DNA of 64,000 bases. It comes from Cycas panzhihuaensis (Eukaryota > Cycadophyta). Location: NCBI GenBank assembly GCA_023213395.1, contig CM041465.1:42105741-42169740 (forward strand). Reading direction: 5' to 3'. Of the stretch, positions 45,348 through 57,779 are shown piece after piece. Position 1 is the first letter of the stretch. Each line of letters starts with the position of its first letter. A program made the translations under genes and the position numbers. The notes beneath the pieces were generated by a model. The model saw only the letters and a list, made by a program, of their open reading frames with translations. It ran no database searches and had not been told where the DNA came from.

Positions 45348-47285
45348 TAGAAGATGATCTATTCACTCCATTCTACTTGCATGGAGTCATTTTGCCTCTT
45401 CTTCACCTTTAATATGAAGTATTGAGAGTGCACTCATTATTTTTAAAATTTTGAGAGCTTAAAATTATATTATTTTATATGTTACTACTTTCTCTATATG
45501 TGCAAAATTTCAGAGGTGAAAAAGATAAATTTTTAAAGCTATTTGGTTGCCAAAATAGTCCCAAACGTATTAAAGACCTAAAATTTTATGAAAATTTTGA
45601 CCATCTTAGATTTTTATGAAATTTAGCATGTAGGATCAAACTACAAAGAGGATAATTTTTGAATTACAGAGTAGCTTTATATTCATCCTATAACAATGAG
45701 CTTTGGCTAAAATAAAAGGTTAAAATTTATAAATAAGTGACTTAAGACACTATTCTCAATGAAATCCTTTAAACATGAGTTAAAAATCTGAACATTTTTT
45801 TTAGGGATCTAGTAGATTTATGTCTTAAAAATATTTTAAGATAAATCTCATCAAATTTCATCCACCGATTAGTGAGATCTTTATAGTTTTCTCACAGATG
45901 TTGAATTTGCCTACTTAACCCCATAAAAGACATTGAGAGGGTATTTCGAGAAAGTTTTTGACTGATTTTAGAGATAGTGTAGAAGGAAACATTGATGTAC
46001 GTGTCAAGATGTAGCTTTTGACATATTGAAGTTTGAATTCTGTGATATTGGATTTGACAATATTTTACTTTTATGCTTTTCTTTTGGTAAAAATGTTTTA
46101 TGCAATTTTAGAAATCTAACTTTACCATTTTATCAGAAACAACATTTTGAACACTTTTTTCTTCTACCATAAATTTAAATTCTATCATTTAGGCCTTCAT
46201 ATTTGTAATTAAAAAAAAAAAATGTCTATTTATCATTATTTATAATTTTTATGAAAAAATTACAAAATAGGGTAAAATAACATATATATAGATTTAGAAA
46301 AAATAATATTTTAGTGGTGAGTTGATCCACTTTTTAGTCCTTTATGGATTTTGTATCAAAATTTCTAAAAACATATTTAGAAACATTATACTAAAGCAAA
46401 GGAAACCTTGGATTGGAAGCAACATTTAGTTTCCCTACTAAATCTAGCATGTTTTTTCTATTTGCACACATAACATAAAGCATTACATAAGGTAACAATA
46501 ACAATAAAGTAAGCATGAAAGACAAGCAAGCATATTTACAACTTTTCATTTTAGTTTTTAGTTATTTAGAAACAACTTATATTATTCCTAAAAGGAATCT
46601 CATTCATATGATTTATATTACTAGTTTTTGACTTGTGTGCACACTCACATTGGTTGAAATAGACAATAATTAGCTGAAGTCCAGGCCCTAAGGGAGGTGT
46701 GAGTTTCATACCGGGTATGGTCTTAACTGAAATAGTGGTGGAGGGATAGGTTAGCCATACCTATAGCCTCCAATTAGGGATAATCTTGATAACCACCTAG
46801 AAAAACTAAAAACCTTAATACAAAATTAAAATTAACTCAGTCTAATATCTGTCATAGCTATGGGATATGCATGTAATGTTTGACTCTTCGGAGGAGGTAT
46901 ATAGCTACTCACTGGTAAACTAGGTGAGGATTTGGAGTACTTGGGCTCCATTGTGACTTGGATTTCATCACCAAGTGTAGGTGCAAGTATCGTGGGTGAA
47001 GGCCCTAATCATATACTAGAAGTTGTAGGCATCAAAACCTCACCTATATTTGGATATAAGTTAGAGGTTAGTGGCATGACACATCATCACTCTTTGCCAA
47101 CTCTACATTAGGCCTCATTCTTACATTATTACTTATATTCATTTTTATATTTATTAAAAAATACTTAAACATTGTTTATTTCTCATCATAGCATTCATTT
47201 CTACATCCTTATTGTGTGAGGTGTACTAACCATATATATTAGTGGCACATAATTCTATCATCTCTTCTAGTTCTTCATCATCACC
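45348..47285 (+). other. Leader of the old copia element
   Basis: No sense-strand gene. Segment 46620-47070 is homologous to the sister's 36230-36690, including an antisense frame at about 47030-46832 that is open except for a TGA near 47010. Confidence 0.65.
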
Positions 47286-48420
47286 ATGTCATCTCAATTC
47301 AAGTAGAATGTTAACTTCATATTAAAAGGCAAAGAAAATTGGGATTTATAGTACACTAGACTTAAAAATGCTACAAAGTATGAAGGCCTTTGGAGAGCCA
47401 ACTTGCAGCCTACACCCATCATTCCTGTAATAGTTACAACACCTACTTATGATGGATCTATCCCAATAGCTCCTATAGATGTCGTAGTCAAACTACAATA
47501 GGAGATAGATGATGAAAATATTCATGTAAGAATTCTATTAGTTACTAATCACTCATTGTATAACTTAATTAACGAAGAGCAACATGATACAGCCTAGAAG
47601 GTCCTTAAAGTTCTCAATAAGAACTTTGATACCAAGTTAGATTTAGAATTTATTCATCTTGTTTTAAAAATTAACAAATAAAAAATAAAGTATAAGGGAT
47701 GAGCTCATAAGACAATAAATCTCCTTTGACTAATAAAATACTTAATTGATAAAGATTTTAAGACATAATGTATCACTTGGGTATTCTTGATCCAATCATA
47801 TCTACATATCCCTGATTATAAAAACTTGCTTGGAAGTTTCAATCTAGTAGAACATTAAAGACACTTAACTTTAAAGCACTTGCCAAGAAGTTCATAGAAT
47901 TTGACAAGACCTTTGATACTAACTTTGTAGCCTCTAAGTCTCTTCCAAATGCATCCTTTGAGGTGGGAGAAGAAGCTTGTTACATAAAAAGTCAAGGTCC
48001 CTCTCATGGCAGAGGAAATAATTGAGCAAGAGAAAGAGGAAGAAACATGAGAAATCATCTACAAGGTCAACCAAACCCTTAGTCATAGCCTTGATAGTCT
48101 CAAGGCCAAGGGCCACCTCAACAAAGAGCAAGATAATTAGGCCAAACCAATACCTCTTCAGAGACTAGTAATCAAACTATTATGTATGATTAGTATAATC
48201 ATAAATGACACTTTACAAAACACTACAAACTGCCACTTATAAGTTGGCCAAGTTCCAACCAAAACATGGAACTCATAATGTCGAAAAAGCTTATGAAGAA
48301 TCCTTTAGTGGTGTAGGTTTTGTCCAAGTATATTTTCAAAGAATTGAGGGATCTTTAGAATCAAATGCTATTGACCAACCACAGAGATACTTTAAATCTT
48401 GATGTGGATATATCACTTGT
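47286..48420 (+). pseudogene. gag: Copia gag, heavily decayed
   Basis: ATG at 47286 (MSSQFK then a stop), FILKGKENWDL, KYEGLWRANLQPTPIIP, then WKV-like and LKVLNKNFDTKLDLEFIHLV (47610-47660), LHIPDYKNLLGS. The zinc-knuckle region near 48185-48235 has both first Cys replaced (MYD, YNHK). Same order as the sister gag at 37101. Stops occur every 20-40 codons. Confidence 0.75.
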
Positions 48421-49900
48421 GAATTCCCTTCACCAATACCAAGCCCTATTGGAATTATAAATAGTGTGGCTTTAATCGATGGATAGTAGATCATGGACAT
48501 AGGAGCAATTTAACATATGACATGTAATCATAGTCTGTATCAAACATTTGACTCAAATGTTCAAAGAGTTGTTTACATAGTTGATAAATCACAACAACCT
48601 GTTAAAGGAGTTGGTAACATTTGCCTGAAACTTCCAAAATTAAGAGATTTTACATTGCTTAATATCCTATACATACTTAATCTCAAATAAAACATGCTCT
48701 CTTTATCCACACTTGTCTCTCGTGGATTTAATTTGAGTGTAACCATAAATAACCAAACTCTCTAAGTCATTCACTCTCTAACTAATTGAGTGGTCTTGAC
48801 TAGACATCTCTATAGCAAACTCTTTCAACTGAATGACTCTCCATCTTCTAAAGCCTATTGTACTCAAAGCCCTTATAACGATGAAGAATTTGTATTTAAC
48901 TCCATCCTGACTCACCCAACATTGTCACCAAAAGCTCTTTAGCATGCTCACATACGCCATGTTTACATTGATAGACTTAAAGATCTTTGTAATACTCTTC
49001 TAAAGTTATCCTCCAAGCCCTTCAAATCTAAAGCTTGTATCATTGATAAATCTCATTGACAACCCTTTCCTAAAAGATAGTGGAAATCAAGCTATCCATT
49101 ACAATTGGTATACTTTGATCTGTGTGGACCAATATCTATTTCTTCATTGAAGGACAAGTTATATTATATCTTTTTCATTGATACTTTCATTAGGAAAGTA
49201 TGGGTAGCTTTTCTACATAAGAAAGATGGAGCCTTCCGTGTATTTAAAGAATTTAAAGCTTACTCTCTAAAAGAGTAAGGTTATCAACTTAAATGTCTTT
49301 GAATTGATAATGGTGGTAAATATACCTCATATAATTTTGAAAGTTACCTTCAAGACAATGGCATCAAATATCAAATAATAGTAGTAGGTATCCTATAGTA
49401 AAATAGAGTTGCCAAGTACATGAATAAAATAATCATTAACATGGCTTAAGCTATGTTGGTATGCAAAAATATACTTGCCTACCTATGGGATGAATCCATC
49501 TAGATAGTTATTTATCGTATTAATATTGTTAGCCTGTCAAGGGAATGATAATCACCTAATGAAAAGTGGTCAGTGCAAGCCCCAATTGTTTACTACTTTA
49601 AAAATTTTGACTCTACATGCTATGCCCACATTCTAAATGTAAATCAAAATAAGCTCTAGTCAAGGACACTTAAAGGCGTCATTGTTGGATACCCTATGGA
49701 TAAGAAAAGGTATAAGGTCTTTATACCTTCACAACGAAAAAATATCATTACTAGAGATATTATTTTTGTGGAGACATAGGATCAGTTTCTTAGACTGGAC
49801 TCCAAAATACCCTCATACCGCTATAATAATGTTATCAAGTATAATGTTCAAATTCTAAAATTGGGGGGGGAGGACAGACATAAATTACTCTAAATATTAG
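48421..49900 (+). pseudogene. pol: Copia protease and integrase, heavily decayed
   Basis: Protease region around 48490-48730: a decayed active-site stretch at 48490-48540, then LISYTYLISNKTCSLYPHLS, in shifted frames, matching the sister's protease end. Integrase from about 49140: FFIDTFIRKVWVAF-like block (49170-49210), FELIDNGGKYTSYNF-like block (49293-49335) and KYMNKIIINMA (49416). The last catalytic Glu is Lys here. VGYPMDKKRYKVFIPSQ (49686-49736) closes the domain. Many stops and several frameshifts. Confidence 0.72.
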
Positions 49901-50379
49901 AAGATGATAATAAAGCCTTGAAGGATATAACTTCTGACTTTGAATTGATAAATACACATCCAATACTATCCTTTGAAGGTAGTAGAGTTGACAAAGACAA
50001 AGATATTATAGAAGAATCATCCTCTCTACCATCAGTTGACAAATTCAAAACAGTGGTAGAAGGACCACCTTCCTTAGGCGCATCAACATCCTCCTCACAA
50101 AATGATCATTTTAGTGAACAAGATGAGAACTAAGAAGTTGAAGAAATGAGGACCTCATTCCCAACTAGAGGATCTGGTGAACTCTGTCAGCTTAATAAGG
50201 ACATACGATCAGATGAGGTGGGTAAAACTAGCACTCAAAGTGTCCATAGATCAAGGATGTAGGAATCATTATATACTGAGTTTGAACTAGCAGAATTGCA
50301 CCTTACTCTTAATGAAGAGCCCCACTCATACTAAGAAGTTGTAAAACATATAGTCTAGAGAAATATAATGAACGAAAAA

Positions 50380-51740
50380 TACCAATCTCTCATAAAAAAT
50401 AGTACATGGGAGCTCGTTGATCTACCACTTAGCAAAAAGATAGTTCAAAATAAATGAGTGTTTAAAAATAAATATAGATCAGATGGCACCCTTAAAAAAT
50501 ACAAGGTAAGGTTGGTAGATAAAGGATTTATACAAAGAGAATGTATCGACTACACTAAAGTTTTTGCACCTACAACCAAGTAGCTTATAATTAGAACTTT
50601 TATGGCCTTAGTTGCTTAACAAGGTTGAAAAATCCACCAGCTTAATATTAAAATTACGTTTCTCAATGGAGATCTTGAAGAAGAAATTTATATGGCTCAG
50701 CCAGAAGGATATGAGATCGAATGTTAAGAGCATAAGGTTTGCAGGCTCATAAAGTCCTTGTATAGCCTTAAACAAGCCCCTTGTGATTGATTTGCCATGT
50801 TGTCTGAAAGAATGAGGTAACTTAGATACGAGGTTTGTGACTACCAAGATATTGATGCACCATTATTTATCAAGCACTAAAAGGACAAAGTCACTTATCT
50901 TATAATCTTTGTGGATGACATGCTAGTAATAGTTAATAGTAAACAGGTAATAAGGCAGCTAAAAAATGACCTTGGCAAAATGTTTGAATTGTCTGGACTT
51001 AGTTTGATGAAATATTACTTGGGAATTAAAGTAACACAAAAGAATATAAAAACTTTCCTCTCCCAAGAAAAATGTATCAACGATTTTCTAACTAAGTTTC
51101 AATTAGAAGATGCTTGACCTGTGGCTTTACTTATGGACCCTAATACCAAACTCTTAGCTTACAGTGATACTAGTAAGGCAAATGCAACACTTTATAGGAA
51201 ACTTGTAGGTAGTCTCATCTATACTACCAATATAAGGCTAGATATTGCATACTTCGTTGACATTCTTATACGATTTATAACAAATCCCAAGTAGAATCAC
51301 TAGCAAGCTATATTTCAAATGTTAAAATACCTAAAGACAATTAGCAAATTTGGTCTATTGTATGAACCTAATAATAAATTTAAACTTTTTTCATACATAG
51401 ACTTAGACTTTGCAGGAGATAAAGATACAGTAAGATATGTAACATTTCTTGGAATAGCACTAATATTATGGAGATCTAGATGACCTAAGATAGTTGTTGA
51501 TTTAACTACCGAAGTTGAATATATTACTGCTTCTGAGACTAGCAAGGAGGTGATATACCTTAGAAAATAATTAGAAACATTGAATATCACTGAAATAAAT
51601 CCTACCAGCCTTCTTATGGATAATCAATCAACAATCTACATGGAAAAAAATCCTATATCTCACAATCGTACTAAACACATAAGTACGAAAGTCTACAAGA
51701 TTAGAGAACTTATTTATGATGATACAATTTAACTGGAATA
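50380..51740 (+). pseudogene. pol: Copia RT and RNase H, heavily decayed
   Basis: RT: STWELVDLPLSKKIVQNK (50401), KYKVRLVDKGFIQRECIDYT, LNIKITFLNGDLEEEIYMAQ (50641) where the catalytic Asp of DVKTAFLNG is Asn, KSLYSLKQAP, and the second active site FVDDMLVI (50908) intact. An open frame from 50911 holds QLKNDLGKMFELSGLSLMKY. RNase H: DLDFAGDKDT (51403), TTEVEYITASETSKEV (51503) and TKHIST (51666). Stops are frequent. Sister of 40100-41539. Confidence 0.82.
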
Positions 51741-52296
51741 CTATCCCATAGCATATAAAGTGGCCGATATCTTCACCAAACTAATATAAAAGGTGAAGTT
51801 TGAACAGTTCTGAAGGTAGCTTGGTCTTAGGGCTGCCATCTTTGACTGATCAAAGAATATGGTAACAAGATCATCATACTCTATTCTATTCGTGAGAATC
51901 CCTTGTGGGTGCAGAAGAATAAGAGTAAGTCTTTGCTCTATCCTATTTGTAAAAACCTCATGTGGCCACAAAATGATAAGGGTTATACTAGTTTTGGAAA
52001 ATTAAAACTTGTGAAAACTAAAAAAGGCATAAGGAATGACCAAATGGTATATAAAAACTTAGCAAATTAAGTTGCACATTTAAGCTACTTAGCTATTAGG
52101 CTACATCAAAGAGCCACCTTAGCCATTTTGATTTATAAAAGGGGTTATGGATCTTAGAAAGTTTGTGGGTTTTTATTCTGCATGAGGGTTTTCTCACAAA
52201 AGTGTCATTTAGAATTTTAATGTAATAATGAGACTCAAATGAAGACCTTATAGAATAGATTTTATCAAAATGACCTTCCACCATTAAGGGAAAAAA
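51741..52296 (+). other. Copia 3' region with tandem repeat and decayed PPT
   Basis: Coding remains run on briefly (VADIFTK block near 51761). Repeats at 51879-51935 and 51936-51990 match the 57-bp pair of the sister element in sequence and period. The PPT has become AAGGGAAAAAA (52286-52296). Confidence 0.7.
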
Positions 52297-52607
52297 TAAA
52301 AGAGGTTAATGTATTAAGGGCATTTATATAGATTAATTAAGTGACCTTAAGATATATTATTAGCATTAGTCGCTTAGTGAAATATACTTTACGTATATTT
52401 AGATGTAATTTTAGGTTCATGTCATTAGGCAGAAAAATCTTAACCCTAATGCTCACCCTCAATAATTAAAGATAAAATCTCAAAGAGGGGGTCATTATTC
52501 ATTCTCATCTCTAAGCTTGCTCTTATATCGTGTTTTATCTTCATTTCATTCTCCATTGTCATTGCGTGTATGTGAGTGATTTATTCCTTAGATCCATTAT
52601 TCCTTCA
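52297..52607 (+). repeat. 3' LTR of the old copia element (311 bp)
   Basis: Starts TAAAAGAGGTTAATG (TG to TA) and ends CATTATTCCTTCA, by alignment with the sister LTR. Internal similarity includes 'gctcaccctcaat' and the GA-rich segment. Confidence 0.75.
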
Positions 52608-55600
52608 ATTGTCAGTGCTAAGAGTTAATTCTTTATTAGACGTTTTATTATCTAATGGAAAGACTTGGTGAGATATTCTATCATCAAGTCCATGCTTACT
52701 GTTGACATCTTTAGTAAAAATCATAGAATGGATGTGAAGAGTAGGGTTATTTTATTTCTAAATTTTCCAGTTATGATCCTCTACATGTGAAGCCAATTTT
52801 TTCTTAACCTTCTAATTGTCATCCATATCAACACATGAAAGTGATTGAATAGATTGATATCTATTTCCAAGTTATTTCTAATATGGAGGCTTGGTGGATA
52901 TGGGAGGCGTATTAGTTATTTTACAATTTATCCAATTTCCAATAATAGACTCATTTTTATTATCATTTGATTATTTTATTCATGTATTTGTAACATGATT
53001 TCCATTTAGTATAGGTATTTATTTGCTTTGATTTTATAGAATTTCTTATATTTCAAGTCCATATTCTTAGTTGTTTAATATTGATATGTTTAGATGTGTA
53101 TATTTTCTAATGTTTGTTACTTCCTTATTCTTTCTCAGCTGCTCTTTTTCTTTTTAAATTGTTTCTAACAATAGTGCATCATTAAGGCTTATTAGTTTTA
53201 GAGATGAATCTAGTTTTAATTAATATTTGAATGTCATTTGATGAGGGGATTCTTTACTTCCTTCATTCACTTTTGACATTACTAGATTTTTTTTAGAGCT
53301 CACTTCAGTAGCAAGTTATATATCTAAAGTTTATACCTCAGTAATAATGGTGTTATCTTCTTTAAATTGATTTTTAAATGCTATTGAGAATAGTTCCTAA
53401 GTTATAGTTTTATAGTTCTTGTTTTCTTGTTCTTACAACCAATTTTTTCACCAATTGAATGTCATTTTATACATATGAAATGAAGTATATAATATTTTTT
53501 CTTCACTATTTAGGATGTTTTGATGTAGGAAAATGTCTTATAGTTCTTGTAACCATTTGAGAGCATATTCTTTTAAACCATAGAACTATGAGATACCAAA
53601 ATTTTCCTTGATCTTCCAATATAGTAAACAAAGCAACCATAATTTGATGTATTCAACTTTTAATATATCATGTTTATATGTTAGATTTAGACAGCCCCAT
53701 TCTTTTAAGTATTTTGATAAAGAATATTCTATGGTAATATTTTTAAAGTAATATCACTATTGTTCCTGATGATATATTGTTTGGATATTATAGAAAATGA
53801 TAAAGGTTATAATTTGGACATAGATAATGATTGATATGAAAGTGAATAAAGCTCCCAATCAGTGTAGTATACTATGATTGGATTATCTTATGTATATTAT
53901 AGCTTTGAGATAGATAATAATTGATATGAAAGTGAATAAACCTCCCAATCAGTATAGTATACTATGGTCAGATTATCTTATGCTTACTATAGTGTTGAGC
54001 TTACAGATGAACAATATATTTATAATGTTAGTCCTCATACTATGATTATAAATATATCACTATACTACCCTTGTGGATGTGATGATGTGGACAAGATAAC
54101 TATAGTCTTCTTTGTACTTAGAGAAAACGATTGATAATCACAAGTGATTAAATCATTAAGGAACAAAATTAATCATTTAGAATAGTATAAGCGGTATTGA
54201 TATATATGTTTAATAAGCTTTATAAGATATAGGATGAATATGTTACATAAGTAATAAGATAACTATGTGGGACAACTTAATATGTTGTATAACACTTAGG
54301 ATAGCTAGTATTTATATGATAAATTATAATGGAAGGGAGGCAAATAAAACATAAATAAACAATAGAATGACTGGATAGCATGAAGGTAATAAATGATGAG
54401 GAGCAATGTATGATGTGGAGGCTTAATGTATTACAAATATTTAAGGGATTCACGATGATAAAGAGTCATATGTATGCTAGTTCACAAAAATACCAAATGC
54501 AAACATGTGATGAAAAAATATATAAATAATTATATACTAAAATGTTTCCCTAAAAATGGTAGGAATGTTATGTATGTCAAATGAATTTATGGCTACTAAA
54601 TACAACAAACAACATGCATCGGGTGGATAATTCCTATTGTAAAGATTACAAATTTTACATCACCCAAAGCATATATTTTATGTAGTGATAGTCAACTTAG
54701 ATGAGGATGACTCACACCAAATTAATCACAAAGATATTCAGTGCAAAGTTATACAATGGTTTATGGCCAAATTATCTTTGGGTTATGGTGGCTGGTCATA
54801 ACGACACTATTTTATATATTATTTTATTAACACATATGTTATATATTATTAAGTAGTGCATATAAGATATTATATATATACAAATATGAACCTCTAACGA
54901 TTAGATAGTGGCAAATAAGATACATGATAATATTTTTATTTCTTTGAATTAGTTGAATGTAAGATAAGAAATATAATAGGCACTACCATATGCATATATT
55001 ATAAGTATATAGATGAATAGAGATGGGTGTTACCTGAATGAGATGATGGCTAGTAAATAGTGAAAATAATTATTTTGAATGAAGTGCCAAGGAATAATTG
55101 GCAATAGGGAGGAATAGACTAGTAAGTGTCTTAATAGTTTGAACCAATGAGATAGGACAGGGGATGCCAGGTTATAATGGTATGGTAAATTACAATGGTA
55201 GATTGTCTTCTAACTAATTAATGTGATATGTGAAACATTCTAACAGATGAGATTAATTAATAATAGGTAACATTTCTTCTTCTTTTTAGAACAGATATAG
55301 TAGGATATATATGGCCACCCTGATTATAATACTAAGAAAGGTATGAGGGTATGAATAGATGTATTTATGTTTATATATAAATGCAAGAATTTTTCTTATA
55401 TGTTTACTCCTTCAACAAATGATAAGTATTACAACACCTAGTAATTATTAGTAATGGTGATATATATCCTTTATAAAGTGCCACAACAATACTATGAATA
55501 ATACAATGTCAGTAGATGTGGTAGGTTAATATACACTATAAATGTAATAATGATAGATATGATAATTTAATGCACACTATAAGAGTGTTTTCCAAAATTA

Positions 55601-55884
55601 TATGGTAGGTTAATATATTATCAGTGATGATAATAAAGGATAATTGATAATGCTAAGGAGAGAATTATGGGAAAGAATTATAGGCAACTTAATGTAGCGA
55701 TGACAAAAATGATATTTACGCCAATACTCTTGTAAATAATGATGTGATTAAACAAAATATGTATAAATCTATTGCATGTGTTTTTATTTCTATCTATCAG
55801 TAAGTATGAGAACAATAATATATAGGGCAATAATTTGAGGGAATTTTCCTTTTATTTTTATTTTTTTATAACAACCAGATCATG
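52608..55884 (-). other. Gypsy interior, right part; no gene recognised
   Basis: AT-rich with no open frame of note on either strand. A plus-strand phrase around 52780-52900 looks faintly like a gypsy gag but is broken and on the wrong strand. Contains the 90-bp duplication at 53821-53999. Confidence 0.5.
53821..53999. repeat. 90-bp tandem duplication
   Basis: 53821-53910 and 53911-53999 repeat 'tagataat(g/a)attgatatg' through 'tagtatactatg' to 'gagcttt'-like ends, with scattered differences. Confidence 0.85.
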
Positions 55885-55896
55885 GCTTTGATACCA
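55885..55896 (-). promoter_or_regulatory. Primer-binding site of the minus-strand gypsy element
   Basis: GCTTTGATACCA, two bases from the LTR start at 55899; tRNA-Met type. Confidence 0.85.
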
Positions 55897-55898
55897 CT

Positions 55899-56134
55899 TG
55901 AGGTGACCTTGGTTGGTCACACTCATGAATAGAAGACAAGTTTAGTCAAAGACTCAATATCCAAAGCATAATTAATTAATAATAATGAATGATTGATAGA
56001 TGTTCAATATTATATAGAAGAATTTATTTATATGTTTATCCATGGAAGGACATGTATGATTAATAAATAGGCATGACCCTTCACAAATCTAATATGATTA
56101 TTTATAAGTAAACATACTATTTAGGCTCACTACA
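55899..56134 (-). repeat. 5' LTR of the minus-strand gypsy element (236 bp)
   Basis: TGAGGTGACCTTGG to GGCTCACTACA, followed by target duplication AATCC (56135-56139). TATA-like TTATAAATAA on the minus strand near 56110. Confidence 0.88.
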
Positions 56135-56500
56135 AATCCCCTCATTATATATCACTTTCATAATAGTTTCCCTAATTGTGAGATCCTAAAATGTCATCTA
56201 TTTGATCTTAGGCAATTGGATGAGTACAGGTTGTTGGTTTTCCAAAACCTTGAAGCAAAATAAAAACATGTAAAAGCTTTTTATGATAGGTCAACTCAAA
56301 CCTGTATATTTTAAATTAGGGAGAAAGTTCTAAAGTTTGATTCTTTTATGGATCAAGCTAGGTGAAAATTAAGCTCTGCATGGGTTGGTCCATTTTTCAT
56401 TACATCCATTCTTAAAAGTAGACTTTATCATCTATCTACTTTAATAGTAGATGAATTGATTAATCCTTTAAATACTTCTCGTCTTAAAGCTTATTATTGA
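56135..56500 (+). pseudogene. pol: Gypsy relic resumes: integrase C-terminus
   Basis: The integrase frame cut at 44486 goes on here: IPSLYITF across the duplication, LDEYRLLVFQNLEAK (56219), VKAFYDRSTQTCIF, IREKVLKFDSFMD, LSSAWVGPFFITSIL, YHLSTLIVDELINPLNTSR and LKAYY before a TGA at 56498-56500. This order (helix, G-[DE]-x-V-L, W-x-G-P-[FY], N-x-x-x-L-K-x-[YF]-Y) is that of plant Tat-type gypsy integrases, where the pol protein ends. Two internal stops. It confirms that the 11.6 kb between the two AATCC copies is a later insertion. Confidence 0.82.
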
Positions 56501-57729
56501 TGTGTCAAGGACTATTATAGATATTATATAATTGCTTTATTTTAGTTTTTATTTTATTGGCAGTTAGCTTTCCACCATATTAACATATTAACCATCATCA
56601 TTATCACTTAAGTATGTGATTTCCTTTTAAAGTTGCATTTCCCTCTTAATATTAAAAAAGCCATAAAAATTTAAAATTTTCATTTACTTTGTAGCCTTAA
56701 AATATTAATCCAAACTAGTTTCAATTCTCTATTTGCCTTTATGCATTTAGAGTACACCCCTTTTTTATTAGCTTTTTCCATCTTTTCCAATGAATTAATG
56801 TTTCCCTAGTGTTATTGATCCTACTCTATACTTTTTATCTATAAATGGGTATTTGGATCCCATCTTTAAGGCATATATGTTGCCTTTTCAATTGTATCAA
56901 AACTTTTATTCATTTCTTAGGGGCATAGTCCAATAGGATATTTATGTTCCTTATTTTTCACTTCTCAAACTTAGCAAACCTCTTGTACTTAATCTCACAT
57001 TAAGATTTTTTTCTTTAATGCGATAAAGTTTGTTCTTATTTTGTTTAATACCTTTTACTTTGGCACTTATATTCTTCTACTAGCCTACTATTGCATATCT
57101 AAAGCTTCTATTTTATTGCTTTGATAAATTTACTTTATCACCATCATGTCATCTATTTAGCCTTAGTTTATTCATATTAGTAATGCTTATTGAGGAAATG
57201 TAGGTCCATTCATGACTACCTAAATTATTCGTGACTCTAATGGAAATCTCTCTGAAGCTATTAAAAAATATCTTAATCATGCTCCTAATAACTTAGTTAA
57301 GTTTGAATCTACTATTTCATTGCATATGTAGCATGTTACCCTTTATTTTGATTCACAATTGTTAGTTAGTCAAGTTGTTGGTAGTTTTATTTTACATAAC
57401 CCTTGTTTAGCTTCTACTATGTGCTATATTTGTTATTTGACTCACTTTTTTTACTCCTTTACTATTATGCATATCCTATACTCATAAAACTATGATATAG
57501 ACTACTTAGCAAACATGATACTTGATTCCCATTAATAAAACTTTGCTCAATAAGTTAGTGTGTATAGAGTTTGTGTTATTTTTATTTTATTTAGTTTGTT
57601 TACTTTCCCTTTTTGAGGCTAAGTGATATTTTCACTATAGCAATATAGTCTAGGAATTATTCCCTTCTATTAAGCCTAAAAAATATTTATAAGATCAAGA
57701 ATTTCTAAGACTTCAAGGTACTTCTCCAT
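56501..57729. other. Stretch after the gypsy pol, no gene seen
   Basis: Position suggests the 3' region of the gypsy relic. A loosely open plus-strand stretch near 57200-57420 is broken and unrecognised. No LTR partner found. Confidence 0.4.
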
Positions 57730-57733
57730 CCCC

Positions 57734-57764
<31 letters not shown>

Positions 57765-57767
57765 AAA
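57730..57767. repeat. Homopolymer C25 followed by A13
   Basis: 25 consecutive C then 13 A, followed by 'gaaaagaaaa'. It could be expansion of a polypurine tract (minus strand G-run) or a sequencing or assembly artefact. Confidence 0.9.
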
Positions 57768-57779
57768 GAAAAGAAAATC

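Larger units (their letters stand above)
45310..52607 (+). mobile_element. Old plus-strand Ty1/copia element lacking a normal 5' LTR
   Basis: PBS TGGTATCAGAGC at 45336-45347, leader, gag from 47286, integrase, RT, RNase H, PPT-like tract and a 3' LTR at 52297-52607. Sister of the element at 34776-42266 in leader, gag, pol and 3' region but with many more stops. In place of a 5' LTR, the PBS is preceded by an inverted copy of the first 29 bases of the LTR (45305-45333). Flanking DNA on both sides belongs to the minus-strand gypsy element. Confidence 0.85.
44487..56134 (-). mobile_element. Minus-strand Ty3/gypsy-like element, split by a copia element
   Basis: LTRs 44487-44721 and 55899-56134 with inner boundaries marked by a PBS complement (GCTTTGATACCA, 55885-55896) and a PPT complement (44722-44735). 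Target duplication AATCC at 44482-44486 and 56135-56139. The rest of the interior is 44736-45309 plus 52608-55884, nearly 3.9 kb. Near the left LTR the minus strand reads EDKSF then DGRAY, resembling the NLEDKV...GG end of plant chromovirus pol; the remainder has no recognisable frame. It sits in the integrase of the gypsy relic. Confidence 0.88.

Noticed and set aside
52760-52910. Plus-strand phrase resembling a gypsy gag
   Set aside because: Broken by stops, short, and opposite in strand to the element that contains it; too weak to call.
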